From assembly GCF_900230195.1 (NCBI RefSeq), contig NZ_OCNE01000010.1:62001-126000 (forward strand): a stretch of 64,000 nucleotides of DNA, written 5' to 3'. The position numbers were made by a program, and so were the translations under genes. Below are positions 1 to 8,546 of the stretch, piece by piece. This DNA is from Streptomyces zhaozhouensis. GTDB lineage: Bacteria; Actinomycetota; Actinomycetes; Streptomycetales; Streptomycetaceae. The first letter of the stretch is position 1; each line of letters begins with the position of its first letter. The notes beneath the pieces are model-generated. The model did not search any database. It saw only the letters and a program-made list of their open reading frames with translations, and was not told the DNA's origin.

Positions 1-659
1 GACCCGGGCGTGGCGCCCGGCCGGCAGGCGGCGGCGACGGCGGCGGCGAAGACCCCCGCGGCCTCCCGCCCGTAGCTCGACTGGTGCGCCCCGGCGACAT
101 CCAGCGCCTCGGCGTAGGCGGCGGCCGGGTTGGTCGCGTTGACCACGCCGACCGGCGCCATGTACATCGCCGCGCCGCAGTTGACGATGTTCCCCACGCC
201 GGCCTCGCGCGGGTCCACGTGGCCGTAGTGCAGCCGCGCCACGATCCACTTCTCCGCCAGGAAGATGCGCTGCAACGGCAGCGCCTCCGCCTCCAGCTCG
301 GGAATCCACCGGGGCGTGCCCATCAGGTCGGGCACCAGGTGGTCGGCCACGGCGTAGGCGTCCAGATGGTCGCGCACCCGCTCGTAGACCCGCACCAGCG
401 CGTGGGTCATCAGGGTGTCGTCGGTGACGTGTCCGTCGCCCTTGTGGTACGGGGCGATCGGCCGGGCGGTGCGCCAGTCGTCCCGGTGGAACGGCTCGAC
501 GATGCCCCGGACGCGACCGCCGTGCCGCTCGACGATCGCCTCCGGCGTCCAGCCCTCGACGGGCCCGCCCAGGGCGTCGCCCACGGCGGCGCCCACCAGC
601 ACCCCCGTCGTGCGCTCGGCCAGGGACGGGAGCGGGGTGACCGGCTCGTACGGGTTCAT
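1..659 (-). CDS. ADP-ribosylglycohydrolase (DraG-like) family protein, 3' end outside window
   Basis: This is the last visible gene of the LacI/ABC operon; about 219 residues are present and the rest lies beyond base 1. The ATG at 659 overlaps the TGA of the preceding gene (ATGA), which fixes the start and implies coupled translation. The N-terminal helix carries GVLVGAAVGDALGG, and around residue 75 is GDGHVTDDTLMTHAL, whose T-D-D triad binds the first Mg in DraG/ARH enzymes. A later VGNIVNCGAAMYMAP segment is also typical. The family hydrolyses N- or O-glycosidic ADP-ribose bonds. The true substrate here is unknown, and a role in processing an imported riboside-like compound is inferred from the neighbours. 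The C-terminal GxDxDT motif is off-window, so completeness cannot be judged. Confidence 0.85.
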   Translation of the reverse strand, partial: MNPYEPVTPLPSLAERTTGVLVGAAVGDALGGPVEGWTPEAIVERHGGRVRGIVEPFHRDDWRTARPIAPYHKGDGHVTDDTLMTHALVRVYERVRDHLDAYAVADHLVPDLMGTPRWIPELEAEALPLQRIFLAEKWIVARLHYGHVDPREAGVGNIVNCGAAMYMAPVGVVNATNPAAAYAEALDVAGAHQSSYGREAAGVFAAAVAAACRPGATPG

Positions 660-1897
660 GCGCGGAGTCCTTCCGATGGTGAGGCGTCGTGCTCGTCGTG
701 CTCGTGGTCGACCGGGCGCCGATCGCCGGTCGGGGTGTCGGGATCCGGCGCCAGACAGGGCGCGCTCTCCAGGAGGGCGGCCAGCTCCACCAGGTCGGTG
801 CCGGCCAGCCGCGGCAGCGCGCACCCGGCCAGCGAACGGCAGGCGTCCCGCCAACTGGCCGGCAGCGCCTCCGCGCCGCCCACCACCCCGGTCAGCGCGC
901 CCGCCAACGCCGGCGCCGAGTCGGCGACCCGGGAGAGGCAGGCCGCGCTCGGCACCGCCTCGGTGACCGCCCCGGCCGCCGCCGTGGCCACCGCGAGGGC
1001 CACCGGAACGGTCTCGGCCGCCGCGATGCCGTAGCTGTAGACGTGGTCGACGATCTCGTGCTCCAGGACCGGGACCAGCGCGAACGCGTTCCCCGGCAGC
1101 CCGGGTCTGGCGGCGGCGGCCGACTGCCCCAGCTCCACGGCGCGCAGCGCGTTCCGCCGGATCTCGGTCTCCTCGGGCAGTTGCGCCAGTGCCGCGGCCA
1201 CGCAGCTCTCCATCCCGCCGCCGCCCAGCGCCACCGCGACCGCGGCGGCCACCGCCCGCGCGCCGTGCACCCCGTCGCCGTCCTGGGTGTACCGGGCGTC
1301 GAACTCGGCCAGGTCGGCCGCCGCCTCCGGCCGGCCGGGATGGACCACGGCCAGCACGGCGGCGCGCACGCAGGCAGCGTCGTCGAAGTAGTGCGGGTTG
1401 TCGTGGCCGGTCGCCGGCGGGCGCAGCCCGGCCGCCAGGTTCCCCAGCCCGGCGCGGACCGAGATCCGCGCCCGCAGCGGGATGTGCGCCGCCTCGATCT
1501 CGTCGGCCTGCTCGGCCGCCGCCGCCACCTCGTCGGCCAGCGCGTTCCACGCCAACGCCAGCGCGGAGCGCACCCGTTGGTCAGCCGACAGGTCGCTGCC
1601 GCCGGCGCCCGTCGCGGACAGCACCGCCTGGGCGGTGAACGCCGCCCACTCCGCGTCGTCCGAGGGGCCGAGACGCAGCGGGTCCGGCGGCTGGTTCAGC
1701 GCGATCGGCACCGGCAGCGTCGTCGTCGCGTTCTGCTCGGCGAACGTGTCCAGCTCCCTCGTCAGCCTGCGGGTCCAGTCCGGCAGCCGGGTCGCGCGGT
1801 GCCGCCCGGACGGCCAGCCGGCCGCGTCGCCGGCCGCGATGCCGAGCAGCAGCCCCTCGATCCTGCGCGGCGTCCCCGCCGCGGCGCGCGCGCTCAC
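656..1897 (-). CDS. Divergent ADP-ribosylglycohydrolase paralogue with altered metal motif (413 aa)
   Basis: This is the second of three consecutive DraG-like paralogues. The GTG at 1897 is chosen because it overlaps the upstream stop as GTGA; reading further upstream only continues in the shadow frame of the neighbour. Residues 13-30 (IEGLLLGIAAGDAAGWP) match the family start. The usual T-D-D-T-E motif appears as S-D-D-A-E (79-83), and the C-terminal R-D-A-D-T motif is R-V-A-D-S (about 323-327), so one metal-binding Asp is replaced by Val. The C-terminal tail (about 390-413) is charged and probably disordered. It may be a low-activity or substrate-binding paralogue, but loss of activity is an inference, not shown. 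Confidence 0.75.
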   Translation of the reverse strand: MSARAAAGTPRRIEGLLLGIAAGDAAGWPSGRHRATRLPDWTRRLTRELDTFAEQNATTTLPVPIALNQPPDPLRLGPSDDAEWAAFTAQAVLSATGAGGSDLSADQRVRSALALAWNALADEVAAAAEQADEIEAAHIPLRARISVRAGLGNLAAGLRPPATGHDNPHYFDDAACVRAAVLAVVHPGRPEAAADLAEFDARYTQDGDGVHGARAVAAAVAVALGGGGMESCVAAALAQLPEETEIRRNALRAVELGQSAAAARPGLPGNAFALVPVLEHEIVDHVYSYGIAAAETVPVALAVATAAAGAVTEAVPSAACLSRVADSAPALAGALTGVVGGAEALPASWRDACRSLAGCALPRLAGTDLVELAALLESAPCLAPDPDTPTGDRRPVDHEHDEHDASPSEGLRA

Positions 1898-3030
1898 GCG
1901 ACGGCCCCCGCGTCGCCACCGGAAGGCGGCGTCAACCGCTCGGCCACATCCAGCACATGGCGCCCCGCCATCGACGGCAGGCAACTGCCGCGCACCGGCC
2001 CGATCGCCCCCGCCCACTCGGCGGGGATCGCGGACTCGCCGCCCAGCGCGCCGGCCAGCGCACCGGCCACCGCCGCCGTGGTGTCGGCGTCCCGGCCCAT
2101 GTTGACCGCCGTGATCACCGCCTCGCGGAAGTCGCCGCGCGCCGCCGCGAACGCGCCGAACGCCAGCCCCACCGCCTCGGGCGCCAGATCCGTCCACGGG
2201 TAGCCGCCGATCACCGTCGCCGAACGCACCGCGCGCTCCACCGACAGCTGCGTGGCCAGCGGGTCACGCCGCGCCCGCCGCGCCGCCGACACCGCCCGGT
2301 GCAGCGAACGCGCCGTCCACGAGTCCTCGGGCACCACCGAAAGCGCGGCCTGCACCACCACGTCGGGCCCGTGCCCCACCATCGCCGCGGCGACGCCGGC
2401 CGCCACCGCGCGCCCGCCGTAGATCCCCTCGCCGTCGTGCGAGACGGTGCCGTCGATCGCCACCAGCCGGGCCGCCTCGCCCGGCCGCCCGGCGGCGAAG
2501 ACCCCGAACGGCGCCGCCCGCATCGCCAGCCCGTCGCTCCACGCGTGCCGGTGCTGCGCCGAGATCGGCGCGGCCAGGCCCCGGCGCAGGTTCTCCAGCG
2601 TGCCGCGCTCGCTGAACCCGGCGCCCCGGAACGAACCCTCGTCCCGGTCGGCGATCCACACGTGCCAGGCCGACTCGACATGGGCCACGGTCAGGCCCGA
2701 GCCGTGCTCGGCCAGCAGCAGCCCGGAGAAGATGGCGTACTCGGTGTCGTCGGTGCCGGCCGGCTCCTCGCGGACGAAGCCGTCGATGCGGCCCCAGCGC
2801 TCCCTGATCTGCGAGGGGGTCAGGTTCTCCGCCGGCGCGCCCAACGCGTCCCCCACCGCCAGGCCCAGCATCGCCCCCCTGGCCCGGTCCCTCGGGCCCT
2901 CGGGGGAGTGCGGCCCGGGAGGGGGTACGGCCTTGAGCCTGCGCGGCCCGTCCTGGTGCCCGGCGGCCTCCGCCGCCGGGTTCGGCTCGGAAACGGGGTC
3001 GAGGCTGACGCTCATGTGTGTCGTGCTCAT
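1894..3030 (-). CDS. ADP-ribosylglycohydrolase family protein (378 aa)
   Basis: This is the first and most canonical of the three DraG-like genes. After a Pro/Ser-rich N-terminal extension of about 48 residues it has MLGLAVGDALGAP (54-66), GTDDTEYAIF (92-101) and, near the C-terminus, MGRDADTTAAVAGALAGAL (311-329). Together these give the complete set of Asp/Thr ligands for the two Mg ions of the family. The start at 3030 (ATG) lies 67 bases after the stop of the binding-protein gene; an ATG at 3015 is a possible alternative. The protein is probably cytoplasmic. Family members remove ADP-ribose or cleave related N-glycosides. Its position directly after an ABC importer suggests it acts on the transported substrate. 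Confidence 0.85.
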   Translation of the reverse strand: MSTTHMSVSLDPVSEPNPAAEAAGHQDGPRRLKAVPPPGPHSPEGPRDRARGAMLGLAVGDALGAPAENLTPSQIRERWGRIDGFVREEPAGTDDTEYAIFSGLLLAEHGSGLTVAHVESAWHVWIADRDEGSFRGAGFSERGTLENLRRGLAAPISAQHRHAWSDGLAMRAAPFGVFAAGRPGEAARLVAIDGTVSHDGEGIYGGRAVAAGVAAAMVGHGPDVVVQAALSVVPEDSWTARSLHRAVSAARRARRDPLATQLSVERAVRSATVIGGYPWTDLAPEAVGLAFGAFAAARGDFREAVITAVNMGRDADTTAAVAGALAGALGGESAIPAEWAGAIGPVRGSCLPSMAGRHVLDVAERLTPPSGGDAGAVA

Positions 3031-3097
3031 TTCTTCGGTCGTGCGGGTGCCGCCCGGCGAGGGGCCCGGCCGCCTGCGACGCCTGACGGGGTCAGGG

Positions 3098-4417
3098 TCA
3101 GCGCTGGTAGCGGTCGAGGATTCGTTGGCCGTCGCCGGTGAGCTTCCCGCGGAGCTTGTCCAGATCGATGGCCCCGCTGTAGTACTCCTGGAGCGCGGGG
3201 GTGGCGATCTTGTCCTTCCACTCGGGATAGCCGCGCACCCCGAGCACCGGGGAGGGACGCAGCTCGTCGGCTATTCGGGTCCCGGTGCGCCAGCCGTACT
3301 CCTCGGTGGCCAACGCCGGGTCGGCCAGGGCCCGTTCGCTGGTCGGCAGCATCCAGTCGCCCAGCGCCAGGTCCACCTGGTGCGCGGGCTCGGTGACGAA
3401 CGAGACGAAGTCGGCCGCCGCCTGCTGGTGGTCGCTCTCCTCCGCGACCGAGAGGGTCTGCGGCGCCACGCCCTGCGCCAGCCCGTGCTCCTCGCCGCCG
3501 CTCGGCATCGGCAGCACCGTCCAGTCGAAACCGTCGGGGGCCTGCTGCGCGACCTGCTGCCGGAAGGAGAAGTTCAGCGGGAGCATGGCGTACCGGCCGT
3601 CGTAGAACCCCGGCAGCGTGTCGGAGCCCGACATGCCCAGGCTGCTGGCGGCCGCCGTGCCGTCCTCGTGCACCTGCCGGTTGATCAGCGCGGCGACGGA
3701 GGAGTCCGCCGCGTCGTAGCGGACCACGTTCTTGCCGTCCTCGCGGGTGAACACCTCGCCCCCGGTGGAGAGCGCCAGGTTCACCGTCTGGGTCACCGGC
3801 TCCTTCATCGACCAGGCGACGCCGTAGGTCTCGGCCTCGCCGTCGCCGTCGGAGTCGCGGGTCATCGCGGCGCTGGCCGCCTCGAACTCCTCCCAGCTCC
3901 ACGGGTCCTCGGGCGTCGGCACCCGGGCGCCCGACTCCTCCAGCAGCGCGCTGTTGACCACCAGCACCCGCGGCTCCTGGAGGAACGGCACCCCGTAGAT
4001 CCCGCCGTCGTACTCGGTCGTCGACCAGGCGGCCTCGGGCACGTCGGCGCGCAGCTCCTCGGGGAGCAGTCCGGTCAGGTCGGCGAGATAGCCGCCGTTC
4101 GCGAAGTCGGTCAGGTCCGAGGCGTCGTTGTGGATGATGTCCGGCGCCTCGCCGCCCTCGAACGAGGTCAGCAGATGGTCGTGGATGTTGTCCCAGGAGC
4201 CCTGCACATACCGGACGTGGACGTCGGGGTTGGCCGCGTTCCACTCCTCGACCAGCGCCTTGTTCGCCTCGACCGACTCGGCCTGCCAGGCGAGGCTGAG
4301 GAAGTCGAGCGTGATCCGCCCGTCGTCCCCGCCCCCGCCGCCCGAGCAGCCGACGGCGCCCAGCAGCGTCAGTGCCAGCGCGGCGCCCAGCGCCCTGGCC
4401 CGGCCGGCGGCACTCAC
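3098..4417 (-). CDS. Sugar-type ABC transporter substrate-binding lipoprotein (439 aa)
   Basis: This is an extracellular solute-binding protein of the family-1 (carbohydrate) type. It starts with a lipoprotein signal: a hydrophobic run (ALGAALALTLLGAVGC) ending in a lipobox Cys at residue 24, followed by a flexible Gly/Ser stretch. The mature part has family features such as W-N-A-A-N-P near the start and the F-x-G-x-x-P-D-I segment. The GTG at 4417 overlaps the upstream stop as GTGA. It would deliver a ligand to the two permeases encoded just upstream. No ATPase gene is in the operon, so a shared MsiK-type ATPase is likely, as is usual for Streptomyces sugar importers (established for the family, inferred here). 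Confidence 0.9.
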   Translation of the reverse strand: MSAAGRARALGAALALTLLGAVGCSGGGGGDDGRITLDFLSLAWQAESVEANKALVEEWNAANPDVHVRYVQGSWDNIHDHLLTSFEGGEAPDIIHNDASDLTDFANGGYLADLTGLLPEELRADVPEAAWSTTEYDGGIYGVPFLQEPRVLVVNSALLEESGARVPTPEDPWSWEEFEAASAAMTRDSDGDGEAETYGVAWSMKEPVTQTVNLALSTGGEVFTREDGKNVVRYDAADSSVAALINRQVHEDGTAAASSLGMSGSDTLPGFYDGRYAMLPLNFSFRQQVAQQAPDGFDWTVLPMPSGGEEHGLAQGVAPQTLSVAEESDHQQAAADFVSFVTEPAHQVDLALGDWMLPTSERALADPALATEEYGWRTGTRIADELRPSPVLGVRGYPEWKDKIATPALQEYYSGAIDLDKLRGKLTGDGQRILDRYQR

Positions 4418-5289
4418 GCCTTCACCGCCCCGGCCAGCATCCCGCTGACCAGCCGGCGCTGGAGCAGCGCGAAGAACAGCAGGCTGGGCAGCGTCGCCAG
4501 CAGCGCGGCGGCGGCCAGCGGGCCCAGGTCGGCGACGCCCTCGGCGCCGATGAAGTGGGTCAGGATCACGGACATCGTCTGCTTCTCCGGAGACTTGAGC
4601 AGGACCAGGGCGAAGAAGAACTCGTTCCACGCGGTGACGAAGGAGAACATCAACGTCGCGACCAGCCCCGGCGTCAGCAGCGGCAGGACGACGTGCGTCA
4701 GGGTGCGCAGCCGGCTCGCGCCGTCCATCGCCGCCGCCTCCTCCAGCGAGAGCGGCACCGCCTGCACGTAGCCGCGCAGCATCCACAGCGAGAACGGCAG
4801 GTTCCACACCACGTAGACCACGACGAGGCCGGGCAGCGAGTTGATCAGGTGCAGGTTCCGCAGCACCAGGAAGAGCGGGATGATCACCAGCACGAACGGG
4901 AACATCTGGCTGACCAGCACCCACACCGTGCCGGCCTGGCTGATCCGGGAGCGGTAGCGCACCATCACATAGGCGGCCGGCACCGCGATGGCCACCGCGA
5001 TCACCGCCGAACTGGTCGCGACCAGCGCGCTGTTGAGCGCGGACCGCAGCAGCGGCTGGGCGTCGAACGCGGCCCGGAAGTTCTCCAGGGTGGGGTGCTC
5101 GGGTATCCATGTCGGGTCGATGGAGCCCAGCTCCTGCGGCGACTTCAGCGCCGTGGACAGCAGCCAGACCAGGGGGAAGCCCAGGAAGACCAGGTAGCAG
5201 ACCAGCGCCAGGTACTGCCCGGCGCGCCCGGCGCCGCGGGCCAGCCGGCGCCTGGTCGGCGGCCGGGAGACGTGGGGGGTGGTGGTCAT
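4414..5289 (-). CDS. ABC transporter permease, MalG type (291 aa)
   Basis: This is the second permease of the carbohydrate importer. About six membrane segments are visible, beginning YLALVCYLVFLGFPLVWLLS near residue 30. The cytoplasmic EAA loop that docks the ATPase reads E-E-A-A-A-M-D-G-A near residues 180-190. The length is standard for MalG-like subunits. The ATG at 5289 overlaps the TGA of the first permease as ATGA, and its own stop overlaps the binding-protein start, so the three importer genes appear translationally coupled. The substrate cannot be read from the sequence. Confidence 0.9.
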   Translation of the reverse strand: MTTTPHVSRPPTRRRLARGAGRAGQYLALVCYLVFLGFPLVWLLSTALKSPQELGSIDPTWIPEHPTLENFRAAFDAQPLLRSALNSALVATSSAVIAVAIAVPAAYVMVRYRSRISQAGTVWVLVSQMFPFVLVIIPLFLVLRNLHLINSLPGLVVVYVVWNLPFSLWMLRGYVQAVPLSLEEAAAMDGASRLRTLTHVVLPLLTPGLVATLMFSFVTAWNEFFFALVLLKSPEKQTMSVILTHFIGAEGVADLGPLAAAALLATLPSLLFFALLQRRLVSGMLAGAVKA

Positions 5290-6251
5290 CGGGCGTCCTC
5301 CTTGAGCCTGCGGCGCAGGAACAGCACCAGCAGCACCGCGATCAGGGCGACCATCGCCAGTCCCATCGCCGCCGCGTAGCCGTACTGCCCGTACTTGAAC
5401 GCCTCCTCGTAGGCGAAGAGCATCGGCAGCCGCGTCCGGCCGCCGGGACCGCCCTGGGTCAGCACGTAGACCAGACCGAACGAGTTGAAGTTCCAGATGA
5501 AGTTGAGCGCGGTGATGGCGAGCACCACCGGCCGGATCGCCGGCCAGGTGACGGTGGTGAACCGCCGCCAGGCGCCGGCCCCGTCCAGCGCGGCGGCCTC
5601 CCGCAGCTCGGTCGGCACGTTCTGCAGGCCGGCCAGCAGCACGACGGTGGTCTGCGGCATCCCCGCCCAGACGCCGACCGCGATCACCGAGGGCAGCGCC
5701 AGCGACAGGCTGGTCAGCCAGTCCACGTTCGAGTCGATGATCCCCAACTGGCCGAGCGTCTGGTTGAGGATGCCCGCGTCCTGGTGGTAGACCAGCCGCC
5801 ACATGATGCCGACCACCACCTCGGGCATCGCCCACGGGACCAGCGCCAGCGTCCGCGCCAGCCAGCGCAGCCTGAGGTTCTGGTTGAGCAGCAGCGCCAG
5901 CCCGAGGGCCAGCAGGAACTGGAGCGAGGTCACGCACAGCGCCCAGACCAGCCCGATCCGGAAGGAGTCCCAGAAGAGCGTGTCGTGCCGCAGGTCGGTG
6001 AAGTTCAACAGGCCGACGAACTGGGTCGGCTCGGTCCGTCCCGCCTGCGCGTCGGTGAAGGCGAGGGAGACCGCGTAGAGCAGCGGGCCCACGCTCAGCA
6101 CCAGGATGGGTATCAGGGCGGGCAGCAGCAGGAACCAGGCGCCCCGGTCCAGGCCCAGGGCGCGCTTGCGCTGCGCCGGGGTCCTGGGGGGCGGGGTGCC
6201 CCGGTTTCCCTGCCCCGGGACGGCCTTGGCCCGGGAGGGCAGCAGAGTCAT
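5286..6251 (-). CDS. ABC transporter permease, MalF type (321 aa)
   Basis: This is the first permease of the importer. A basic N-terminal tail of about 35 residues precedes six hydrophobic segments, the first around WFLLLPALIPILVLSVGPLLY. The EAA loop R-E-A-A-A-L-D-G-A-G is near residue 215, and NFIWNFNSFGLVYVLTQGGP follows as in MalF-like subunits. The ATG at 6251 overlaps the LacI-gene stop (ATGA). Having the regulator as first gene, coupled directly to the permease, means regulator and transporter are made from one transcript. Confidence 0.9.
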   Translation of the reverse strand: MTLLPSRAKAVPGQGNRGTPPPRTPAQRKRALGLDRGAWFLLLPALIPILVLSVGPLLYAVSLAFTDAQAGRTEPTQFVGLLNFTDLRHDTLFWDSFRIGLVWALCVTSLQFLLALGLALLLNQNLRLRWLARTLALVPWAMPEVVVGIMWRLVYHQDAGILNQTLGQLGIIDSNVDWLTSLSLALPSVIAVGVWAGMPQTTVVLLAGLQNVPTELREAAALDGAGAWRRFTTVTWPAIRPVVLAITALNFIWNFNSFGLVYVLTQGGPGGRTRLPMLFAYEEAFKYGQYGYAAAMGLAMVALIAVLLVLFLRRRLKEDAR

Positions 6252-7396
6252 GCGAACCTCATCGCTTCGGTGGCGCCCGCCGGCGCGGTGGACGCGCGTA
6301 CGACGAGACGGGGACGGGCGGTGCTGGTGCGGGTCGGGACGCCGCGCGTCCCGCTCGCGGTGGCGCGGGGCGCCGGCTCGCCGGGCGCCCCGGGCGCGCC
6401 CGGGGCGTCGGAGGCGGACCCGGCCTCGGGCGCGGGGGGTGGGTCGGGCGGCGTGCCGCCGTGGCCTTCGAGCCGGTCGAGCAGCAACTCGGCGGCGCGC
6501 CGGCCGCGTTCCGAGGAGCCGAGATCCACGCTGGTCAGCGGCGGCCAGCCGAGCTTGGCCAGCTCGCTGTCGTCCATCCCCGCCACCGCGAGGTCCTCCG
6601 GTATCCGCAGGCCCCGGCCCAGCAACGCGTGCGAGGCGCCGAGCGCCAACTGGTCGTTGGCGCAGAACACCGCGTCGGGCCGCGCCGGCAGCAGCCGCTC
6701 CATGGCGCGCGCGCCGGCGTCCACCCCGAAGTCGGTGTGGGCCACCAGCTCCGGGTCGTGCGGCAGGCCGCACTCGGCGAGCGCGGAGCGGTAGCCGCGC
6801 TCCCGGTTGTGCCCCGGCACGGTGTCGGAGGGGCCGTTGACGAAGGCGATCCTGCGGCGTCCGACGGCGTGCAGATGGCGCACGGCCAGGGCCGCGCCGG
6901 CGACCGAGTCGGCGCGCACGCTGTCCACCGGGACCCCGGGCGGCAGCGAGCCGATCACGACCACGGGACGGGCGGCCTCGACGAGCGCGTCGATGTGCGC
7001 CTCGGTGATCCGGATGGGCACCAGGATCAACCCGTCGCTGGTGCGGTCCCGCAGGCTGCGCAGCACCGCCAGCTCGTCCTCGGCGACGGCGTCCGTGGAG
7101 TGCAGCAGCAGGCGGTAGCCGGCCGCCTTGGCCACGCCCTGGATGGCGCGGACCATCGCCACGTAGACCGGGTTGCCGATGTCGGGCATCGCGAAGGTCA
7201 GTTGGCGGGTGCGGCCCCCCTTGAGGGAACGCGCCACCGCGTTGGGGACGTAGCCCAGCTCGGCGGCCGCCCGGCGCACGCGCTCGGTCGTGTCCCGGCG
7301 TGCGCCCTGCCCGTTGAGCACCCGGGAGACGGAGGCGATGGAGACGCCGGCGCGCTCGGCTATGGACACGATCGTCGGCTGACCGCCGTTCGGCAT
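6248..7396 (-). CDS. LacI family transcriptional regulator (382 aa), first gene of the operon
   Basis: Residues 6-28 form the LacI helix-turn-helix and hinge start (TIVSIAERAGVSIASVSRVLNG), followed by a periplasmic-binding-protein-like sensor domain to about residue 330. The last 50 residues are a low-complexity Ala/Pro/Gly tail of unknown use. ATG 7396 has a purine-rich site (AAGGGGCGGG on the coding strand) just upstream. A 31-base imperfect palindrome lies 85-115 bases upstream (7481-7511) and is the natural operator, so the protein probably represses its own operon and responds to the imported sugar-like ligand. The ligand is unknown. Confidence 0.92.
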   Translation of the reverse strand: MPNGGQPTIVSIAERAGVSIASVSRVLNGQGARRDTTERVRRAAAELGYVPNAVARSLKGGRTRQLTFAMPDIGNPVYVAMVRAIQGVAKAAGYRLLLHSTDAVAEDELAVLRSLRDRTSDGLILVPIRITEAHIDALVEAARPVVVIGSLPPGVPVDSVRADSVAGAALAVRHLHAVGRRRIAFVNGPSDTVPGHNRERGYRSALAECGLPHDPELVAHTDFGVDAGARAMERLLPARPDAVFCANDQLALGASHALLGRGLRIPEDLAVAGMDDSELAKLGWPPLTSVDLGSSERGRRAAELLLDRLEGHGGTPPDPPPAPEAGSASDAPGAPGAPGEPAPRATASGTRGVPTRTSTARPRLVVRASTAPAGATEAMRFA

Positions 7397-7480
7397 GTCC
7401 CGCCCCCTTGAGGTGTGTTCGTCGCTCTGGTGCCGCTTCGCCCGGGGCTCTCCCTCTTCCGCCGGTATCGGGGAGTTCGG

Positions 7481-7511
7481 GTAAACGTTTCCAGGCGCTG
7501 GAATCGTTTAC
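7481..7511. promoter_or_regulatory. LacI-type operator palindrome
   Basis: GTAAACGTTTCCAG and CTGGAATCGTTTAC are separated by GCG. The two 14-base arms are inverted copies with a single mismatch. The AAACGTTT core and size are typical of LacI/GalR operators. It lies between the lacI-like start (7396) and nothing else that reads leftward, so it should control the whole operon. Confidence 0.8.
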
Positions 7512-7636
7512 AGATGGTGGTGGTGTGGCCCTCTCTCGTCAAGAGGTTGTCGGCTGTGATCCATTTCTCAGGGGATCGCCGAGAAGTATGACGGTTGTGT
7601 GGGGGAGTTGTCGCCTCGATGTGGAGGCGCGCATGA

Positions 7637-7687
7637 GTGCGCGCCGGCGCGCGTTGTCCTCCGGTGGGGGAGGTGCGCGCCGGCGCG
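7637..7687 (-). terminator. Hairpin terminator of the gentisate operon
   Basis: Two copies of the self-complementary block GTGCGCGCCGGCGCG (7637-7651 and 7673-7687) can pair with each other. Inside them CCTCC and GGAGG pair as well. The structure begins 13 bases after the stop of the isomerase gene. No U-run follows, as is common in actinomycetes. Confidence 0.6.
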
Positions 7688-7699
7688 GGGTGGGGCGGG

Positions 7700-8482
7700 T
7701 CAGAGCCAGCGGGGGAGCGCCGGTGGTGCCTCACCGGCGTGCGTGAGGCGACGCGCGCCCCTGCCGGTGAGCCAACGCACCAGATCGGCCTGGGCGCCGG
7801 CGACCTCGGGGCCCGAGCCGTCGCCGAGTACCAGCGGCGCGTCGCGGTCCTCGGGGCGCAGGGTCAGCGAGACCGCCTCGCCCCGCCGCCGCCAGCCCGC
7901 CACCACGTCGGCCGCCAACCGGTCCAGCAGCGCGGGCGGCAGGTCGCCGAAGCCCGCGCCGTTCGCCAGGTCCACGGCGTGCACCCACACCTCCCTGGTC
8001 CGCATCCACGCGGTCTCGCGCGCGGGGACCGTGCGCCCCTGGGCGGTGACCACCTCGGCGTCCCAGGCGGCCGAGGGCAGGTCGCGCCAGGCCACGTTGA
8101 GATGGACCTCGCTGTGCGCGAAGAGCGCGCGCAGCGCCCGCGGGGGCTGGCTCGCGCCCCGCTCGATCTCCCGCGCCCGCTGCTCGGGCGAGGCGTACAT
8201 CGGGGTCTCCACGCCGGTCTCGGCCCAGGCGACCAGCCGCGTCAACGCCCGCGCGTTGTAGCCCACATGGGCCACCAGCGCCGCCCTGCTCCAGCCCGGC
8301 AGCAGGCTCGGCCCGGCCAGTTCCGCGTCGTCCAGCAGCGCCAGCCGGCGGGCGAAGAACGCGGTGCCGAGCCGCGCCAGCGCCAGCTCGGCGGCCGGCG
8401 CGCCCGGCGCGTCCTCACGCAGTCCGGCGCCCTGCCGCCGCCGCAGCTCCTCCCTGGCCCCGGCCAGCCCGTCCGTACTCAC
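7700..8482 (-). CDS. Mycothiol-dependent maleylpyruvate isomerase (260 aa)
   Basis: This enzyme converts maleylpyruvate to fumarylpyruvate in the gentisate pathway, using mycothiol. The N-terminal DinB-like bundle holds LPGWSRAALVAHVGYN with His72, and TREVWVHAVDL supplies Glu164 and His168. That H...E-x3-H pattern matches the metal ligands of the characterised corynebacterial enzyme. The C-terminal 90 residues form the SCP2-like small domain. The start is GTG 8482, 64 bases after the hydrolase gene. It is the last gene of the dioxygenase-hydrolase-isomerase operon, which makes the assignment firmer than the family name alone would. Confidence 0.85.
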   Translation of the reverse strand: MSTDGLAGAREELRRRQGAGLREDAPGAPAAELALARLGTAFFARRLALLDDAELAGPSLLPGWSRAALVAHVGYNARALTRLVAWAETGVETPMYASPEQRAREIERGASQPPRALRALFAHSEVHLNVAWRDLPSAAWDAEVVTAQGRTVPARETAWMRTREVWVHAVDLANGAGFGDLPPALLDRLAADVVAGWRRRGEAVSLTLRPEDRDAPLVLGDGSGPEVAGAQADLVRWLTGRGARRLTHAGEAPPALPRWL

Positions 8483-8546
8483 GTCGGCCCCCCGTTCCCG
8501 CCGCGAGCCCGCTCGTGCCGGCCGGCCTCGCGCGCCGCACGCCCGT

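Larger units (their letters stand above)
7397..7699. other. 303-base intergenic region upstream of the LacI/ABC operon
   Basis: No gene is supported here. The right part holds the terminator of the maleylpyruvate isomerase gene (7637-7687). The left part holds the LacI-type operator (7481-7511) and presumably the promoter of the leftward operon. The stretch 7512-7636 has lower GC than its surroundings but no further motif I can defend. Confidence 0.6.

Noticed and set aside
2447..4771. Long plus-strand open frame opposite the ABC/DraG genes (and similar ones at 20044-22161, 29425-31866, 34861-38355, 44394-46769)
   Set aside because: Antisense or alternate-frame shadows caused by very high GC. 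They are Arg/Gly/Pro-rich, lack family motifs, and lie over genes with clear domain signatures.
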